From positions 1,302,001-1,366,000 of the forward strand of contig JAEBUN010000008.1 in assembly GCA_023014365.1 (NCBI GenBank): a DNA stretch of 64,000 nucleotides. The letters run 5' to 3'. The translations under genes were made by a program, and so were the position numbers. The stretch is from Lepiota brunneoincarnata. Taxonomy: Eukaryota; Basidiomycota; Agaricomycetes; Agaricales; Agaricaceae. Positions 1 through 12,954 of this stretch are shown in pieces. Numbering within the stretch: position 1 is the stretch's first letter; the number at the start of each line of letters is the position of its first letter. The notes under the pieces are model-generated. The model saw nothing but the letters and a program-made list of their open reading frames with translations. It did not search any database and had not been told where the DNA came from.

Positions 1-46
1 AGACTCAACAACGGCCGATATCTCTGGCTCGTACATCGTGAGCGAA

Positions 47-1399
47 TCAGCCTGAATCAGTGTCTTCTCCCTGGACAAACACCGTCCTCCGATATTTCTT
101 CAGCCACAAGCCCACAAGTCCGACGGCCTCCTCATTTGTCAGACTCGACCAAAGCCCCGCATTCGCCAACACGAGAAAATCCCCAGGCCGAATTTCGGTG
201 GTGGTTACTACAGGTTCGGCATTCACCTTGGCACGTGGCTCGGTAGTGATGATGAACGGAAACGCGTCGCGCAATCGTTGACGCAATTCTGCACCCCATT
301 TCCATGGACCATCGCCAAAAGCATGTAGTGATTTCGCATGTTTGTTCACTCGTTTCAGGGGATCGTCAATGAACCCCCAAGGAACGTCCATATCCTCTGT
401 TAGAACATGGACGTCATAAACCTCCTCTCCTTCGTCATTTATCCGGCGTCTGCCCAATACCGCACGCGAATCCCCCAGATTTGCCAGGCGCAGTTGCCGC
501 GTGTCGTCTTCGTACACGGCAACCATGGCAGATGACCCGCAGTGCGCGCGTGCAAGGAGGCCTGCCGCATCTTGATATGAAAGTAGATTTTCCTGCTTGG
601 GCTCATTGTTCTGATGCCTTGCAGCAGCCTGAAGCGCTGCTTCGGCTGCCTCTACAACAACTTCCTGGTCTATCTTGAAGAACCCTTGCTTAATTGCCCT
701 GTCCAACTCCTCCGCGGGTGGGAATGGCCTCCCAGACATGATTCCAGCCCAGTAATCCGTGCTATCAGGTCCGCCACCTAGGTCGACATGGGAGCTGGGT
801 AGCGCCGCGTGTTCGGAGTAGAGATCTGCGAGTGCGCCCACGATGGCGTGCCGGAGATTGTGTGAGAGATAAGAGGAGACTTTATTCCCGTTGTGTCCAT
901 CATAAATGCCGAAAACGACCCAGTAGTGGGAAGGAAGCTCGAAGAAGCTGCCTGATGAAAAGCAATTAATGCTTGATCCACTGGTGAGTTATGGTGCGGT
1001 TAGCAATGATTGTCAGGAAACAGACAAATTGGGAGCTTGCCTGGACACCGCTGAGACGTCGTATCTCGAGATACCACATGGCAGGTCAACTTTATAAATT
1101 TGACTGTCAACATCTAGATGTTCCTCTAGCGTTCTCATAGTTGACAATTGCCAAAAGGAGCGGCCATATATCGGTGGAGGGGAAAAATCTTGTCCGATAG
1201 GGGGATCTGATTCTTTCGTCGTCTCCTGATTTTCGGGGACACCTGATTCTGTTTCCGGTGCGTCTGCATCTGCATGAATCGTCCCTCCTGGGAAAGCCGC
1301 GTTTGATCGAACAGCATAGAGGCCTAGACCTCCTAGCAAAGATGATACCGCGAGGGAGAAGGAAACATTTGTGTTATTCCTTGGAGGGCGAGGAGGCAT
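47..1399 (-). CDS. PP2C-like Ser/Thr phosphatase family protein, probably catalytically altered
   Basis: This belongs to the fungal mitochondrial-type PP2C (PDP-like) family, whose members dephosphorylate Ser/Thr using two metal ions. Two exons join in frame: 1399..1026 and 980..47 (donor GTCTG at 1025, acceptor CAG before 980), giving about 435 aa. Visible motifs are an N-terminal hydrophobic stretch after MPPRPPRN, FGIYDGHNG (metal-binding DGH), LANLGDSRAVLGR and SSLTNEEAVGLV. Two expected metal ligands look lost. The usual PIED segment before the DGH motif reads NFGSSINC, and the usual DGLWD reads NAGLWSS. The frame stops at 47-49, earlier than the family C-terminus with its HLxRNALGG segment, so the gene may be truncated or may splice to an exon outside the window. 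A paralogue lies at 20.4-22.0 kb. The family call is firm; activity is doubtful. Confidence 0.75.
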
Positions 1400-1825
1400 G
1401 CGGAGCTGGTGAAATGATCGAAAGCATGGGTTAGGAAAAGAGACCCGGATGGGGAAAGCCCTGGGCTGCAAATGATAGAGTTCCTGTATGGTCGGGTGCC
1501 GAATTCTGAAACAGGCTCTGCTCGCTATCTTCTGGAACGTGAATGAGCGTGATAGCAGAGTGAGCGAGCAACCATCATATTCTGGAAATGACTCACCATT
1601 TCTACGAGCCAAAGTCCAAGGGGCCAATGGCTTAGATTAAGCTACCAGGCCTAATAGTTCTTATGCTGAAACCAAGGTATAAACGCAGAGAGACTGTCTG
1701 GCAGCAGGTTGGTTGTTGTAAGTATTACGCACACATAACAACTTGTCCAACAAACTGACGCTCAGCGTCGTATCATTAGGAACACAGAGGCCTTTGCTAA
1801 ACAGAACCAAATACGTGATATCATA

Positions 1826-3920
1826 CTACGCATAGACCAAAGTGTAAGCGTCGTCCAACTGCTTCAGATACAGCTCCTCGATTGCTTTGCGCCTATAATC
1901 CAGAAGTTGTGCAATTTCGAGTACAAAGGTCATCCAAAATATCATACCTGATGTTGCCCTTCGCCTGTGACAAGGAATTTGTATCAGTCATCAAGACCAG
2001 GAAAAACGAGGCACTCACAGTTCGAGGTAATGAACCATCTGGTACGACAAATATTAACCTCCGATCCGTGACTCTTTCATGCGTATAACGTCTGTTGTTG
2101 AAATCTTTCATTCTGTTGAGGATGATGTCTTTCAAATCACTATCCGCCAACGTATCCGACACAGAACCAGGCCTTTCAACAAACAAAGCCGGTGAGGGTC
2201 GGTTGTTGCCGACGACCATACAATCCTTGATAGTATCACCACACAGGACCCGTACCTTGTCTTCAATAGCCCTAAGTAGACATGTCATCTTACCATGTGC
2301 TTCGAAGCAATGAAAGGGCAAGTTTACTTGGTATCACATCGTTTCGTCGCGTCATTCTTGATCCAATCATCGTCACGCCCACGAAACATATAATATCCGT
2401 CTCCTTTCTTTTCGAACAAATCACCTGTGTGGAAGTTTCCGTCGTGTGATAGCAAATGAGGTTGCGGCAGATCAGGAGAGTCTGCAAGAACAACAAATTC
2501 ATAAAACTGAATAGAATCTGGGTTGTCAATATGAGTCGTTTCTCCAACAGGCTCGAACGCATGAGATACGACGGGGAGAGGTCGGAGTAGGCGAGCGTGT
2601 TGTCCAAGCACGGAGGCCATCATCAGGCCTGTTATCACTGGCATCATATTAAGCTCCGTTCAGAAAATTGGCTGCATACCGCATTCTGTATTTGCATAGA
2701 TATTCTAATTTATGTTCCTTAGCTGAAATGAAAAAAAAATAAGAGTAAGACTACTACTGACCGTCAGCGGAATGTGACTCTCATAGCACCAGTCTTCATC
2801 CTCGGGTGGCAGCGGCACACCGCCATACGACACAGAGCGCATTCCTTGAAGCAGTTTGAGAGTCTCAGGATCCTGTCGTGAGGCCTTCAAGTGCGCGGAA
2901 AGAAAAACGGCAAATTGGCTGAGTCGGTTTAAACCGCAGACTTTCACCATGTTAGACAACTCCACGGTCGAAAAGCGCGGGGTGGAAGCCTGTACAATGC
3001 ATGCGCCACGGTGAAGGACTGATATATACTCTATATTTTGGGATATAATCAGATTGCACAACTAAGGTCAAAGGGCGGTAACACATTATACGTACGATTC
3101 ATCGTTGCCGCATGAGAGATACTCCCAAGTTGAACTAACACTTCCCGGGTGTCGAAGCGGCCCATAGCCCATGTCTGATCCCCCTTGGAACATATTGTAC
3201 GAAGAAACTTGTGTGTGTAAGGAACGAGCTTTGGGCTTCCAGACGTGGATCCCGATGTATGATAAATGAAACAGATTGACTCCTCAGACGACAGGTCCTT
3301 TAAATTTGGCAGCCCTGAATCGGCACTGATCTTTGGACAATCGTGAATAGGTATCGTTTGCAGCCTTGGGCAGGGAAAACCGTCCAGCAACGACCTGAAC
3401 GACGGCTCGTATATGATGGCCTTGGCCGCTCCCTTTCTCATAAGTTCGAGAACGATATCGGCGCTGGTGAGACTGTTGCTGAACATTTGAGGGATATAAG
3501 ATGCTCGAGAGATAGCGATGATATATACAAAGTGGATGTACTCGCTTCCGCTGAGCCTGGAAATCATACAGTTCAGCATGCCTTCCTCCTTGACATTAGA
3601 GCAATGTACCAAACACCCACGGTAGAGTGGGGAGGGATGTCCTTTTCTTGCAACCAAGTCATAAGGAAACAAGCTACGGCTTTCACATCGGCGGAGAATT
3701 GCGAGTATGAGACACCAATCCACTGTGTTGGCGGCCCCGACCCATCGACCACTGGTATTTTGAACAGCGGCGCTTCTCCATCGTTTTCTACTTGGTACTG
3801 AAGGAGTGTATGATGATTATGATGGTGAGATAACATTCTTTATTGCATCCTTGAGTTGCGTATGTTGAATGCCGACGGGAACCACTCACCTGGAATTCGA
3901 GCCGCGTAGTGATGCAACAT
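1826..3920 (-). CDS. Stand-alone adenylate-forming (AMP-binding, ANL superfamily) enzyme
   Basis: ANL enzymes activate a carboxylic acid as an acyl-AMP. The A3-type P-loop reads IYHTSGSTSGSPKLVPYTHK, and further down come SVSYGGVPLPPE, HTGDLFEKKGDGYYMFRGRD, DDDWIKN and a C-terminal SLPRT-AKGNIR-RKAIEELY segment carrying the usual basic residues. The last two joins use introns GTGAGTGCC...CACAG and GTATGATAT...TATAG, and the stop is at 1826-1828. The preferred start is 3920: a short exon encoding MLHHYAARIP splices (GTGAGT donor at 3889) to VENDGEAPLFK, giving the HYAARxP-like opening common in this family. The ATG at 3836 is the alternative. No carrier-protein, thioesterase or reductase domain follows, so this is a lone adenylation/acyl-CoA-ligase module of about 560 aa. 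The substrate cannot be read. It sits 427 bp downstream of the PP2C-like gene on the same strand, with no evident functional link. Confidence 0.85.
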
Positions 3921-4600
3921 CCTCACTGACCAGCTGGAAGATTTATAATAAATCATATCTCCCATGTCTGTATCTCATGTAAGCTAGCCATCTCTGCGGC
4001 TCTCCGTTCTTCACAGTCACACGTATCATCGAAGTTTGATGAGCGCCCACACCAGATTCTCCCCACCAATCACAGGATGTTCTTATACATATAAGTAGAC
4101 GTTAGTCCGAAGTTCGGTAGACTTCTGATCAGCGTTCCCGAGTCCTCCTACCATACTTAAAACCTAACCCAGAATGGGCAATTCCGATAAACTACTTACG
4201 CCTCTGTCCGCTTGAACAATTATCCATCCAGTATCCCCAAACACAGACGTGTAAATATATGCAATGATTAGACTAATATATTCCGAATATTTGACTGGAA
4301 TTGGCATGCGGGCTCGTTGACAAACACCATTCGGATGTTAACATTACATCAATATAGTCGTGTCTTCATTCGCTTATATTTATCCAGGAATTTTACTGCT
4401 ACCTGAGCACGCATTCTGTGTAGCAACTGGAGACATCCATCCATACGACCAAATCCCCGCTATCCACGAGAATGTCATGTATTAAACACGACTTCTAGCT
4501 CAACCTATAGTAGTCCTTCCTTGCCGACATTTAGGTAATGTCCGTGGGATAGTTCCGCTTGTCTGGGTCCGTGGTCAATACCAAAACCCTGGAAATGAAC
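3921..4600. other. Intergenic, upstream of the adenylate-forming gene
   Basis: AT-rich spacer of about 680 bp with no coding frame I can support. It presumably holds the promoter of the minus-strand AMP-binding gene and the distal promoter of the small plus-strand gene at 4771. Confidence 0.5.
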
Positions 4601-4608
4601 TATAAAAG
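4601..4608 (+). promoter_or_regulatory. TATA box
   Basis: The sequence TATAAAAG lies 170 bp upstream of the ATG at 4771. It is a clean match to the eukaryotic TATA consensus on the same strand, consistent with a highly expressed or inducible small gene. Confidence 0.5.
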
Positions 4609-4770
4609 GTCCACCCCCAGCTATTCCTTTCATCACAGTCGCCGTTCTCGAGAAACATTCAGTTTTGTACGTGCCCCCTGCCCTTGTCACCAACCATCTC
4701 ACCACCAGACATTTTAGTCCCACAACAAACCCATTGCTTGCGTGGTACACAGGCTCCAGTCGTTCTAGAT

Positions 4771-4971
4771 ATGAGATACTTTCCCCTCGTTCCCGCTGCT
4801 GTCCTCTTTACGGCCGCCCGAGTTTTGCTGGCAAGCCCCATCTCACACACAGCTATCTGTTTGTCCATATCCGGTGATTGCCCGAGTGAACCAAAATCTT
4901 GTGCTAGTGATGAGTTCTCCCGGCAAGGCAGCAATGGCTGTTGGGAATGCTGCTGGTATTCATCTGGATGA
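4771..4971 (+). CDS. Possible small secreted cysteine-containing protein
   Basis: The short frame opens MRYFPLVPAAVLFTAARVLL and then ASP, which looks like a secretory signal peptide (positive residue, hydrophobic core, small residues before the likely cleavage). The tail of about 43 residues carries five Cys (ICLS, DCPS, SCAS, NGCWECCW). It is 66 aa if unspliced, ending at the TGA at 4969-4971. A TATA box lies 170 bp upstream. A GT at the SISG codon could start an intron and lead into another frame running to about 5158, so the C-terminus is uncertain. I recognise no family. The alternative is a chance ORF; the signal-like N-terminus and TATA box are the only support. Confidence 0.4.
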   Translation: MRYFPLVPAAVLFTAARVLLASPISHTAICLSISGDCPSEPKSCASDEFSRQGSNGCWECCWYSSG

Positions 4972-7900
4972 AGGAGAGAATGGGAGCCAAGGCATGAGGG
5001 AGGAAACTCGCCGTCCCATCACTCCCGACGCCTCTCGGTTCCCGAGGCATTGTTGCTCCCGGTGGCACAGTGCTCCCTCTTCCTTAACGTGGTTCTCTCC
5101 GTTGTCCCTGGATACACATTCACTTTCCTTCGTGACTTATTCTACTTTTCGTAGCTAATTGTCTCGGACTCGTAGTATAAATCTGGGTGCTCAAGTACCT
5201 CGCTAGAGAGTCCCCCCCTTTTTTCACTCATTTCATCAGTCTCTGGTTCCTCGGGCTCACTGTCTTTACTCATACTCTCCTAATCTCATACACACTCACT
5301 CTTTTGCCTCGCATTTGATGGACTTGGGCCCCAGCAGCTGTTTTGTCGGCTGCACTCGCTTTTACTATTTTTGTTGCGAAGGTATTGCTGGTTCTACAAA
5401 GGGGTCCACTCCAAAATAACTAGCAATGACAACGTAACTACTCATGAATTGAAAGGATATGATGATAGCCTGTAGAAAATTTTACTAACATTTCCGCTTG
5501 GAAACCCACTACTACATGCATAGTGTATATCATGGAGCGACCTACTTTCCGTATTCATGGAACCATAGGAGGTGCATAAGGTGCACCGCCAACCAGGGGA
5601 TAATGCCCTTCAAGATGCACCAAACCATAGGTGGATCTAAGGCTCCAAGACACTTCTTGAGCACATAAATGGCTTGCATCGGGTGCAGCAAACACGGCGC
5701 AATAGGGATCAGAAGGATTGATACAGATCCAGTGTGAGGAATAGAATTCCGCTGCGCGCAGAATCCTGCCCTCAACGCATTTTCATTAGGTATTTAAGTG
5801 GCACATTTGTACTTAGATACCTCAGCTCTTAACGACCAGGATGACTACACTGCCATAAGACCTCTGGGCTACAGCGTAACCTGTAATACCACCTACACAC
5901 ACACATACTCTCTCTCTTTTCTCTCAAGTCCCCCCCAGTCTTTCCCTTACTCATCTGGAGTTGTAACACCAATTTCACGAGGTCGAGAAGACGAATAGCA
6001 AATAAAGTGTTCACGTGCATGTTTTCCACTCTCCCTCGATGCAAAATACTCGACTATCTGGTAGGTTGGGACCCAGGTGGTTCTGGTTCAATACTAGTAC
6101 TGTACATCCTCTGGAATCTGAAGACTGCGTCTAGCGGGAAGTCATACTAGTATTGCCCGCAGGAAGGCCTTACTAGCGTAGACTCATGTATCAGGAGTTA
6201 CACTGCCCAATTTATGACACTAGTGAACGCGTTGAGTCAGCATGGCGGCTCCCAATTTCCCAGGCTCCTCTTCTCGAAATTGAATACCCCTCAGCTTGAA
6301 ATTATCTTTGGTGTGGTACCACCTCCCCCCCCCTTAGGAATAATGACACAAGACGCGGCCAGCTTATTGCCACTGGCTGAATTTTGCTCGTCTCTATATA
6401 ACCACCAGAGCACCATACTTTTCATATGACTTCTATTTCTACCCAGAACCACAGTTTGCCTCTGGATTTAGATAAAGAGTGCAGGAAGATGCAACCCATC
6501 TGGATACGTCAGGTCCAATTCGGGAAGTGCTGAGGGCATAAAAGGCCGTTGAGTTTTTCTGCCACCCCCAGAGCCACCTCAAGGGATTCTTGTAGGTCGC
6601 TTTTCTTGTCTGTATATCTTAGGATTACAAATGTGTACGATGCTCAAAAATAAGTGAATAATGAGTGCATGAACCTGAACTGTCGAAAAAGTGTGCCAGC
6701 ATTTTACCGACCCGCCTTTTAGCTCGCGTTATGTGTGCACCGTCGTTATTTCCACGCTCTATGACCAAGCGGGAGCCCAACCCCGGTACTAGTCGTTGCG
6801 CGTTGCGAATAACACCTCTTGACTATTCCGTCCCCATTACCACGTCCTGCATTCTGACGTCACAGTTTGCTGAGAAATGCGTTACAGGGACATTCTTGTC
6901 CCGTCCATGAAACCGGAAACATGTGGCTAGCAGATGTTTTTACATGACCCTCGGCTGCGGGTGTTATCCGGGTTGGGGAGGCTCGAGGATCGATTGTCGC
7001 TTGGGTGGGTTTTAGGTTTTCTTTTGGCTGCATCTGCTTTGGCCGTGGGTCTAGGGTTCCCTCTGAGGGGCTACTCGTTTTTCGTGGCTCATAAAGGGGG
7101 GTGCGTATGTTTCCCCTTGGGGACGTCGCCGGTTCGCCACGGCTTTTTCTCTCTGGGATGGCCCTATCCATTGTTGCGTGCAGCCCCCAGGCCTGACTCA
7201 ATGCAGGCATCATTCTAGTTGATCGCGACCTCTTAAGGCCGAGGCGTTCCGGTGTGATGCTGGTTGAACTTCACCAATAGCTTCGATCCTCATCCTAGCC
7301 GAAAACCAGATCAGTCTGTTGAATCATTTTGGACCGACGAACAGCCGAAAAATCACTGATCCGCCGTTTCAACCTAGTTTTATGATAAAGGATAGCTATG
7401 CTCATGGGGGGATTTCTGGTGGGCCTTCGTTAATAGGTGGGTCTGTGATGGATATCAACGCACCACTTCCCGTGAGATTTGGAGACGAAGCAGAGATACA
7501 TACTTTTCCCTCGTGGGTCGTCGGTGCATTGCTGGGCTAACTATTGAGAAAAGGTGGTCATACCGCGAGGGTTGCCATCATCCAGCATCCAGCAGAGCAG
7601 CAAGCCGACGGGAGCTCCCACTTCCACACACCAGAAACAAACCATCAACGTCGATCTCCCTATGCTCGAAATTTGGTTTCGCACCCTCTCGCCCAGTTTC
7701 ATACTTAACTACCTTGTTGTAGAAGACACCCTAGAATTATCATTACCCATCAACTCGCAACCACATTGTCATGCCGGATCAGTCGGCATCAACTAAGGTA
7801 GGAAGACAACAACAGATCTTCGAAACGAGTTCCCCGTCCTCATAATGGCTCCTTGCTTGGTCCGGCACGCTGGCGTGTCCCTTCGGCCTAATATCTATGG

Positions 7901-8090
7901 TGTTTCGTCCCTCTTTATAGTCAAGTGCTGACGAAGGTGAAGATTGATTTCCCAAAAAAAAAACCCATGTGCTACGCGTACATGTAAATTAAACAACACC
8001 TCAACCCTATAACGGACATTCCGACCGATTAAATGCCCCAACCAGCCATCCGAAAGATTTCCATACATAAAAAAAATCGCCGCCAGTCGA
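4972..8090. other. Long gene-poor interval
   Basis: About 3.1 kb without a supportable gene. It holds scattered ORFs of under 120 codons, including overlapping frames on both strands at 6860-7218 with biased composition and no recognisable motif. A TATATAA-like site lies near 6395. I see no transposon termini or tandem repeats. Part of the right end is 3' flank of the MFS transporter gene. Confidence 0.4.
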
Positions 8091-11059
8091 TCAAGAGTAC
8101 AGAGCCTTCTGCCTCCTGTCGCTAGAACCAGTCGACACCGTCTCCAAAAGGTCTGCTGTGTCATCCAGCGATTCGAACCCAGACAACCTCCTAGACCTCT
8201 TATTGAGCAGCAACTTCGTCCCAGCTTCCAAGTCCACCTTCCCATCAGTCGCTATCCCTTCCACGTCGCCATCATACCCATCCTCGACGGCAATGGTCTC
8301 CACTTCCGAAGCTCGTGAGGGAGGTAGAGTAGGCTCTTCCTCGTCTTGGGTTTCATTCTGGTTAGATTTGTGAGGCTTCATTTGCGCACTGCTGCTCGGT
8401 CGGGAGTCGAGGTCTTTCTCCGGAATCTGCACAGTTGATTCAGAGACGGTAATTGATGCCCGATGGAAACTACTCACAGGAAGTCGAACGCAGAACGCAA
8501 GGAAGGTCATACAAGCCGCGAAAATGAATACAGCCTTCAAGCTCGCGTCGTAGGAGTCCCTAGCTTGCCGCTGGACATCCGGAGGGAGTGTAGTTACGAT
8601 CCTCGCTTGTCGTCTGATTCTTGAGATGAGCTGAAAATAAAATGGTTCTGTTTGATGTTTTTTTTTGGGACCTGGCTCGGGGAGCATACCTCTTTGGCAT
8701 TGGGACCAGTGATTCTGGAGTTGAGCTCAAGATCCAACCTAGACTGAAAGATAGCTGATGATATAGCCACACCTCCGACTTGACCTGTAAGTTCGAAGGC
8801 ATCTCAATACCCATGCCGATATTTGCCAAGGTAACGTTACGCACCAACCCCCCGGAACAGCTGACCGAATCCCGTTCCTACCGCCATACAGTTCTCTACA
8901 GGGGAGATGTTAGCATGGGAAGAAATAAATCGTGCGACTATTACCTGGCAGATGGACAAGCAGTGCGACTGACAGCAGAAGCTCAACCAAAAGTACAAGC
9001 GAAAAGAAGACTTGGAACCTTACTTAGCATCGTTTGTAAGACGACGGCGTTGCCAAAACCGAGGGGGATCTATTAAGGGTGAATTGAAGATGGTTAGCAG
9101 AATTGTCGGGAACTTTTAGAAGCCCTCGGACATAAAAGTGCCCTAACTCACGATGCTAAACCACGACTGGAGAAACCCTGAATTCTCATTAATGAGGCAG
9201 ATAGCCGTCGCTCCAATGAACGGAAAGAATCCAAAAATCAGGTTGATCGTCTTGTATTTGCCCGTCTTGTGCATCATCCACCCAGCGAACATCGAGCCCG
9301 TGGACATGGCTAAGCTATTAGGCAAAAGATGGGCCCCTAAAGAAGAACAATTTCTGTGAGAAATATTCCGGATTAGTCATGTGAGTACAATGTCTCCTCA
9401 CCGGCGGTCGACGCATTAGTTAATCGGACAGTCTGGAACCACATGGGGAAGAAGTACATGATAGAGAAGTTGCATGTGGCCACCAAGAAATTGGATATGC
9501 CAACTAGGACGGGAATTTTTTGTTTGAGCAGGAATGGCGCCAAAATGGGCTCAGGAGAAACGAAGAGTTCCACAACGACAAAGGAGATCGCCGCTACTGC
9601 TGCAACTATGAGAGAGACGACGACGGTTGGGCTCTCCCACTGGTATTCATAAGTCAAGGTCAGAATTGGAATAGTGGTTAGGCATACGGGAAGATTGTTG
9701 TTGAATCTCTCGCTAAGAAAGACAAGTACAGAGGCGACCTAAAAGAGAATATCAGTCGATACATTTGACAAGCTTGAAGGCGGGCACTTACAAAAATTAG
9801 CAACATGGCGCTCCCACCGTAGTCGATTCGTTTCAATATTTCCTTTGTGCTCTTGCCCTTACCCTACACGGAGATAACCATGGATAAGATGGGGATAACG
9901 AGGAGTTAAGGGAACCTACGGGAGTGACGTAGCGCAAGTTGTATGATGTCAGGCAATATGAGAGAAAAAAGCAGGGTAGTTGGATAAGGAATGCCCATCG
10001 CCACCCCAACCTGTAAGCGTCAACTCAGATGTCCACGGCAGTGGATACAACTCCGTACCAATCGGTGACCAGACCCCCGAAAGGGCCTCCGAGGCCGAGC
10101 CCGAGCTAAACCATAACGAATCAGCAGACTCCACAACCACCAACGGAGAGATGCATTACGCCATTGAAAACACTGGCTACACCCTGCGCCAGACCCCTAT
10201 CCTTTACAGCAAATGTTAGCTCATTCATCACCCTAACAGAGGCCAGAACCCAGATAACAGAAGAGCACTTACTCTGATACTGTACATGTCACTGACAATG
10301 ATCCTGCCAGGAACACGTTAGTTTCATGATGACACAGAAAACATGAGGGAAGCTTACGACGATGTCGTGAACAATCCACCGCCACCCATTCCAGCCAGCT
10401 AGAAAGTGGAATCTGTCATGGCTGCTTATTCCAGAGAATTGAAAGGAAGCGTACAAATCGAGCGAAGATTAGCATCTCCATATTTCTCGACAACCCACAC
10501 ATAAGACATCCAGAAACTGCGAAGAACAGTGCAGTCACGTTTGCACCTTTGCGTCCAAGCACATTGCAGAGGCGTCCATAAAGCGGAGTAAATGTACACG
10601 TCGCAAGCAGATAACTAGGTGTCTCGTCAAAACATGGGGTAAAGAGGAAATCGGATAGCTGCGCACGCTGTACCCAACCAACTAGCCTGATTAGACTTAT
10701 TAAACTCAGAGGAGATTGATGTCAGCACTGCGGTATATGTGAGCGCCACTTTCGGCGACAAGATGCCCCATTCAAACGTACTTGTAGGAACCATCGTTTC
10801 TGGGAACTTAATCATTAATGCCAGGAACAGCAATGGTGGGTTGAACGTGCTCACGGTTGAAAGCCTTGATCCAGATGTCAGTGTCTGACGATACTGTCAA
10901 ATAGATACGGCAACTCACAGAAAGAAAGGTGGCCATCCAGACACCAGCCAAGATGCCAACGCGGGTAGACCGAGGGAGATCCAGAGGCCCTGGGGGTTGT
11001 TTCTTGGGGTTCTGCGACCCGCCGAGCAAGGGTTCGCGTTCGGTAGGGTATATTGACAT
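8091..11059 (-). CDS. MFS transporter, DHA2 type (vacuolar basic amino acid / multidrug permease-like)
   Basis: This is a 14-helix-type major facilitator of the plasma or vacuolar membrane, by family either a drug/H+ antiporter or a Vba-like amino-acid porter. The start MSIYPTEREPLLGGSQNP carries an acidic dileucine-type EPLL motif common in vacuolar transporters. Many small exons follow: the first helix (VGILAGVWMATFLSVS), SSEFNKSNQASWLGTAY, TPLYGRLCNVLGRKGANV (motif A-like), FLVATCNFSIMYFFPMWFQT, GSMFAGWMMHKTGKYKTINL, and the family hallmark ELNSRITGPNAKE followed by LISRIRRQARIVTTLPPDVQ. The C-terminal tail is long, acidic and Ser-rich and ends RRQKALYS at 8091-8093. There are about a dozen short introns. 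Coding looks intact throughout. The substrate cannot be told from sequence. Confidence 0.88.
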
Positions 11060-12954
11060 GAGAGGTCGTGGAGGTCGTAACTGGTATCGTCTGGTACGAG
11101 GCTGAAGTAGAAGTACTAAAGGCCTAGTCGTCCGTAGACAAGAAAGATGAATTTAAATGTTCCTGCCAAGGGGCAATAAAGGGCAATGCACTGGTGCGGT
11201 CACGTGATAGGCACTCGTCATGACTCCAGAGCCCGAGTCAGTGCTGCCATCCTTGGTCGCTGTAGAACCCTTCCTTTGAGCAACTCGTTCGTATATAGCC
11301 CTCTAGAGAGCACTTGCTCGCCTAACCGCAACATCACGAGTCAATGTATCTTCTGCCGCTCTCACACCGCACAAATAAGGCGACTTCGGGTATTACCTAG
11401 CGGAGCATGACTTATATTTGGAGGTATCCAGCATTCCGAACTGCTCCCTTGATGCAATCACGGAGTGGAATGAGCCCCAGTCTTCATGTATTTGGTATCG
11501 ACGCTATGTATATCTTGCGCTTTATTTCGATTCGATCGTAAAAAAGCTCCATGCTCATACTTCTGCATTATTATAGAAAGACTGAAGCTGGCACGGGCGC
11601 AAGGAAAACACCATAGGCGTCCGCTGGGTGGCGACCAGTTCCTACTCAAACCACCTGTTCCACAACAGCCCTGGTCTCGGCGATAGACAAGCTGCGTCAG
11701 GACGTTACAGCAACCACTCAGACTTCTTTCGATCTCGTCAAGGTGACTTATCGGGTTGCTACACTCTCGTTTCATTTCACTCTTTTTGTTTCCCAAACGG
11801 GACCGTCCACCACTTGAGCCTTCACCCTTCTCCCCTCTCTCCTTGCCAGCCGTCTCTCTCAGGAGCTACGACTAGACCTTTTTCGGACGATAGAGTAACG
11901 ACCACCCAAAGTCTCACCAACCCTTTCAACGTAAGGTGACCACCCAGCCACTAAATCTCACCCTGTTCACTGAATGGGTCGTGTTTCAAAATACCAGAGG
12001 TCCGACTCTGGCTATGCAATGGCCGCGACGGTCTCATCCCCCCAGGATATGCTATGAAGTAGGAGGATGATCTCTGCTCGATGTGTTCCCAAAACCTCGG
12101 AAAACTACCAGTAACTCAGAGAAACGGAGAGTAGGTTGCATAGGTTACCCCTGTGCCTTACGATATAACGTTCCTGGAAGTGCCAATCAGTGATTTCAAT
12201 GTCCACCCTTCAACCCAAAACCTGAAGATCGATGGTAACACAAATCCACCCGGTTTACGAAAATCCTCCCCGCTGAGAGAACCGGATTGACTTCTGGTGC
12301 AACACCCTGCGTTCCAGCAGTTGCTCCTGACCAAGTCTGCGCCACTGTTGCCATCCGCTGGTGATAAATGAAAGCAGGAACACATTCGATACTCCATTCG
12401 AGTTTCAAGCTGCATAATACATGAACAAGGTCTAGAAGCAGTAGTTCTCATGTGTAGATGTAGACTTTTCCCTTGATTTATTGAGTCACTGATGGCATCG
12501 CCATCATCGGCTGGGTTCGGAACATTTTTCAGAGTCAACGAGGTGCGGACCCGTTCCTTTCAATGTTTAAATTCCCGACACCCAGTTCTGAGTGACATAT
12601 GACTTGGAAGCCGAAGCACGTAATCTCAGGTGTTGGTAGCCTTCATCTGGCTTAACTTTGACCGATAGTTCCTGAGCGAAGGTGGCCGAGCCTTGATACT
12701 TGCGTTTTTCTAAAAATATTGGTGAGTCATTCATAGTTTAAACAACATTGACACAATGTATTCGGAACGAATATAATTTACAACATAAATCCAGATAGCC
12801 AATCGACAGTAATAAACGGACCAACACCAGAGCGCTCAGCGCTAACGATTAGAAAAACAAGTGCATGAAAAAGAAATCGGATATATACACCCATCAAGCT
12901 TAAAGCGAAAAAGGTGCGTCAACCAGCCAAGTCACAGAAAGACACCTTCGCCAC
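11060..12954. other. Intergenic, about 1.9 kb
   Basis: Spacer between the MFS transporter start and the 3' end of the Cys/His small-protein gene. It contains only short overlapping ORFs without motifs. The first few hundred bases are the likely MFS promoter. Confidence 0.4.

Noticed and set aside
6860..7218. Overlapping frames of 94-117 codons on both strands
   Set aside because: Biased composition, no motif, no splice continuation; both frames open across the same GC-rich patch.
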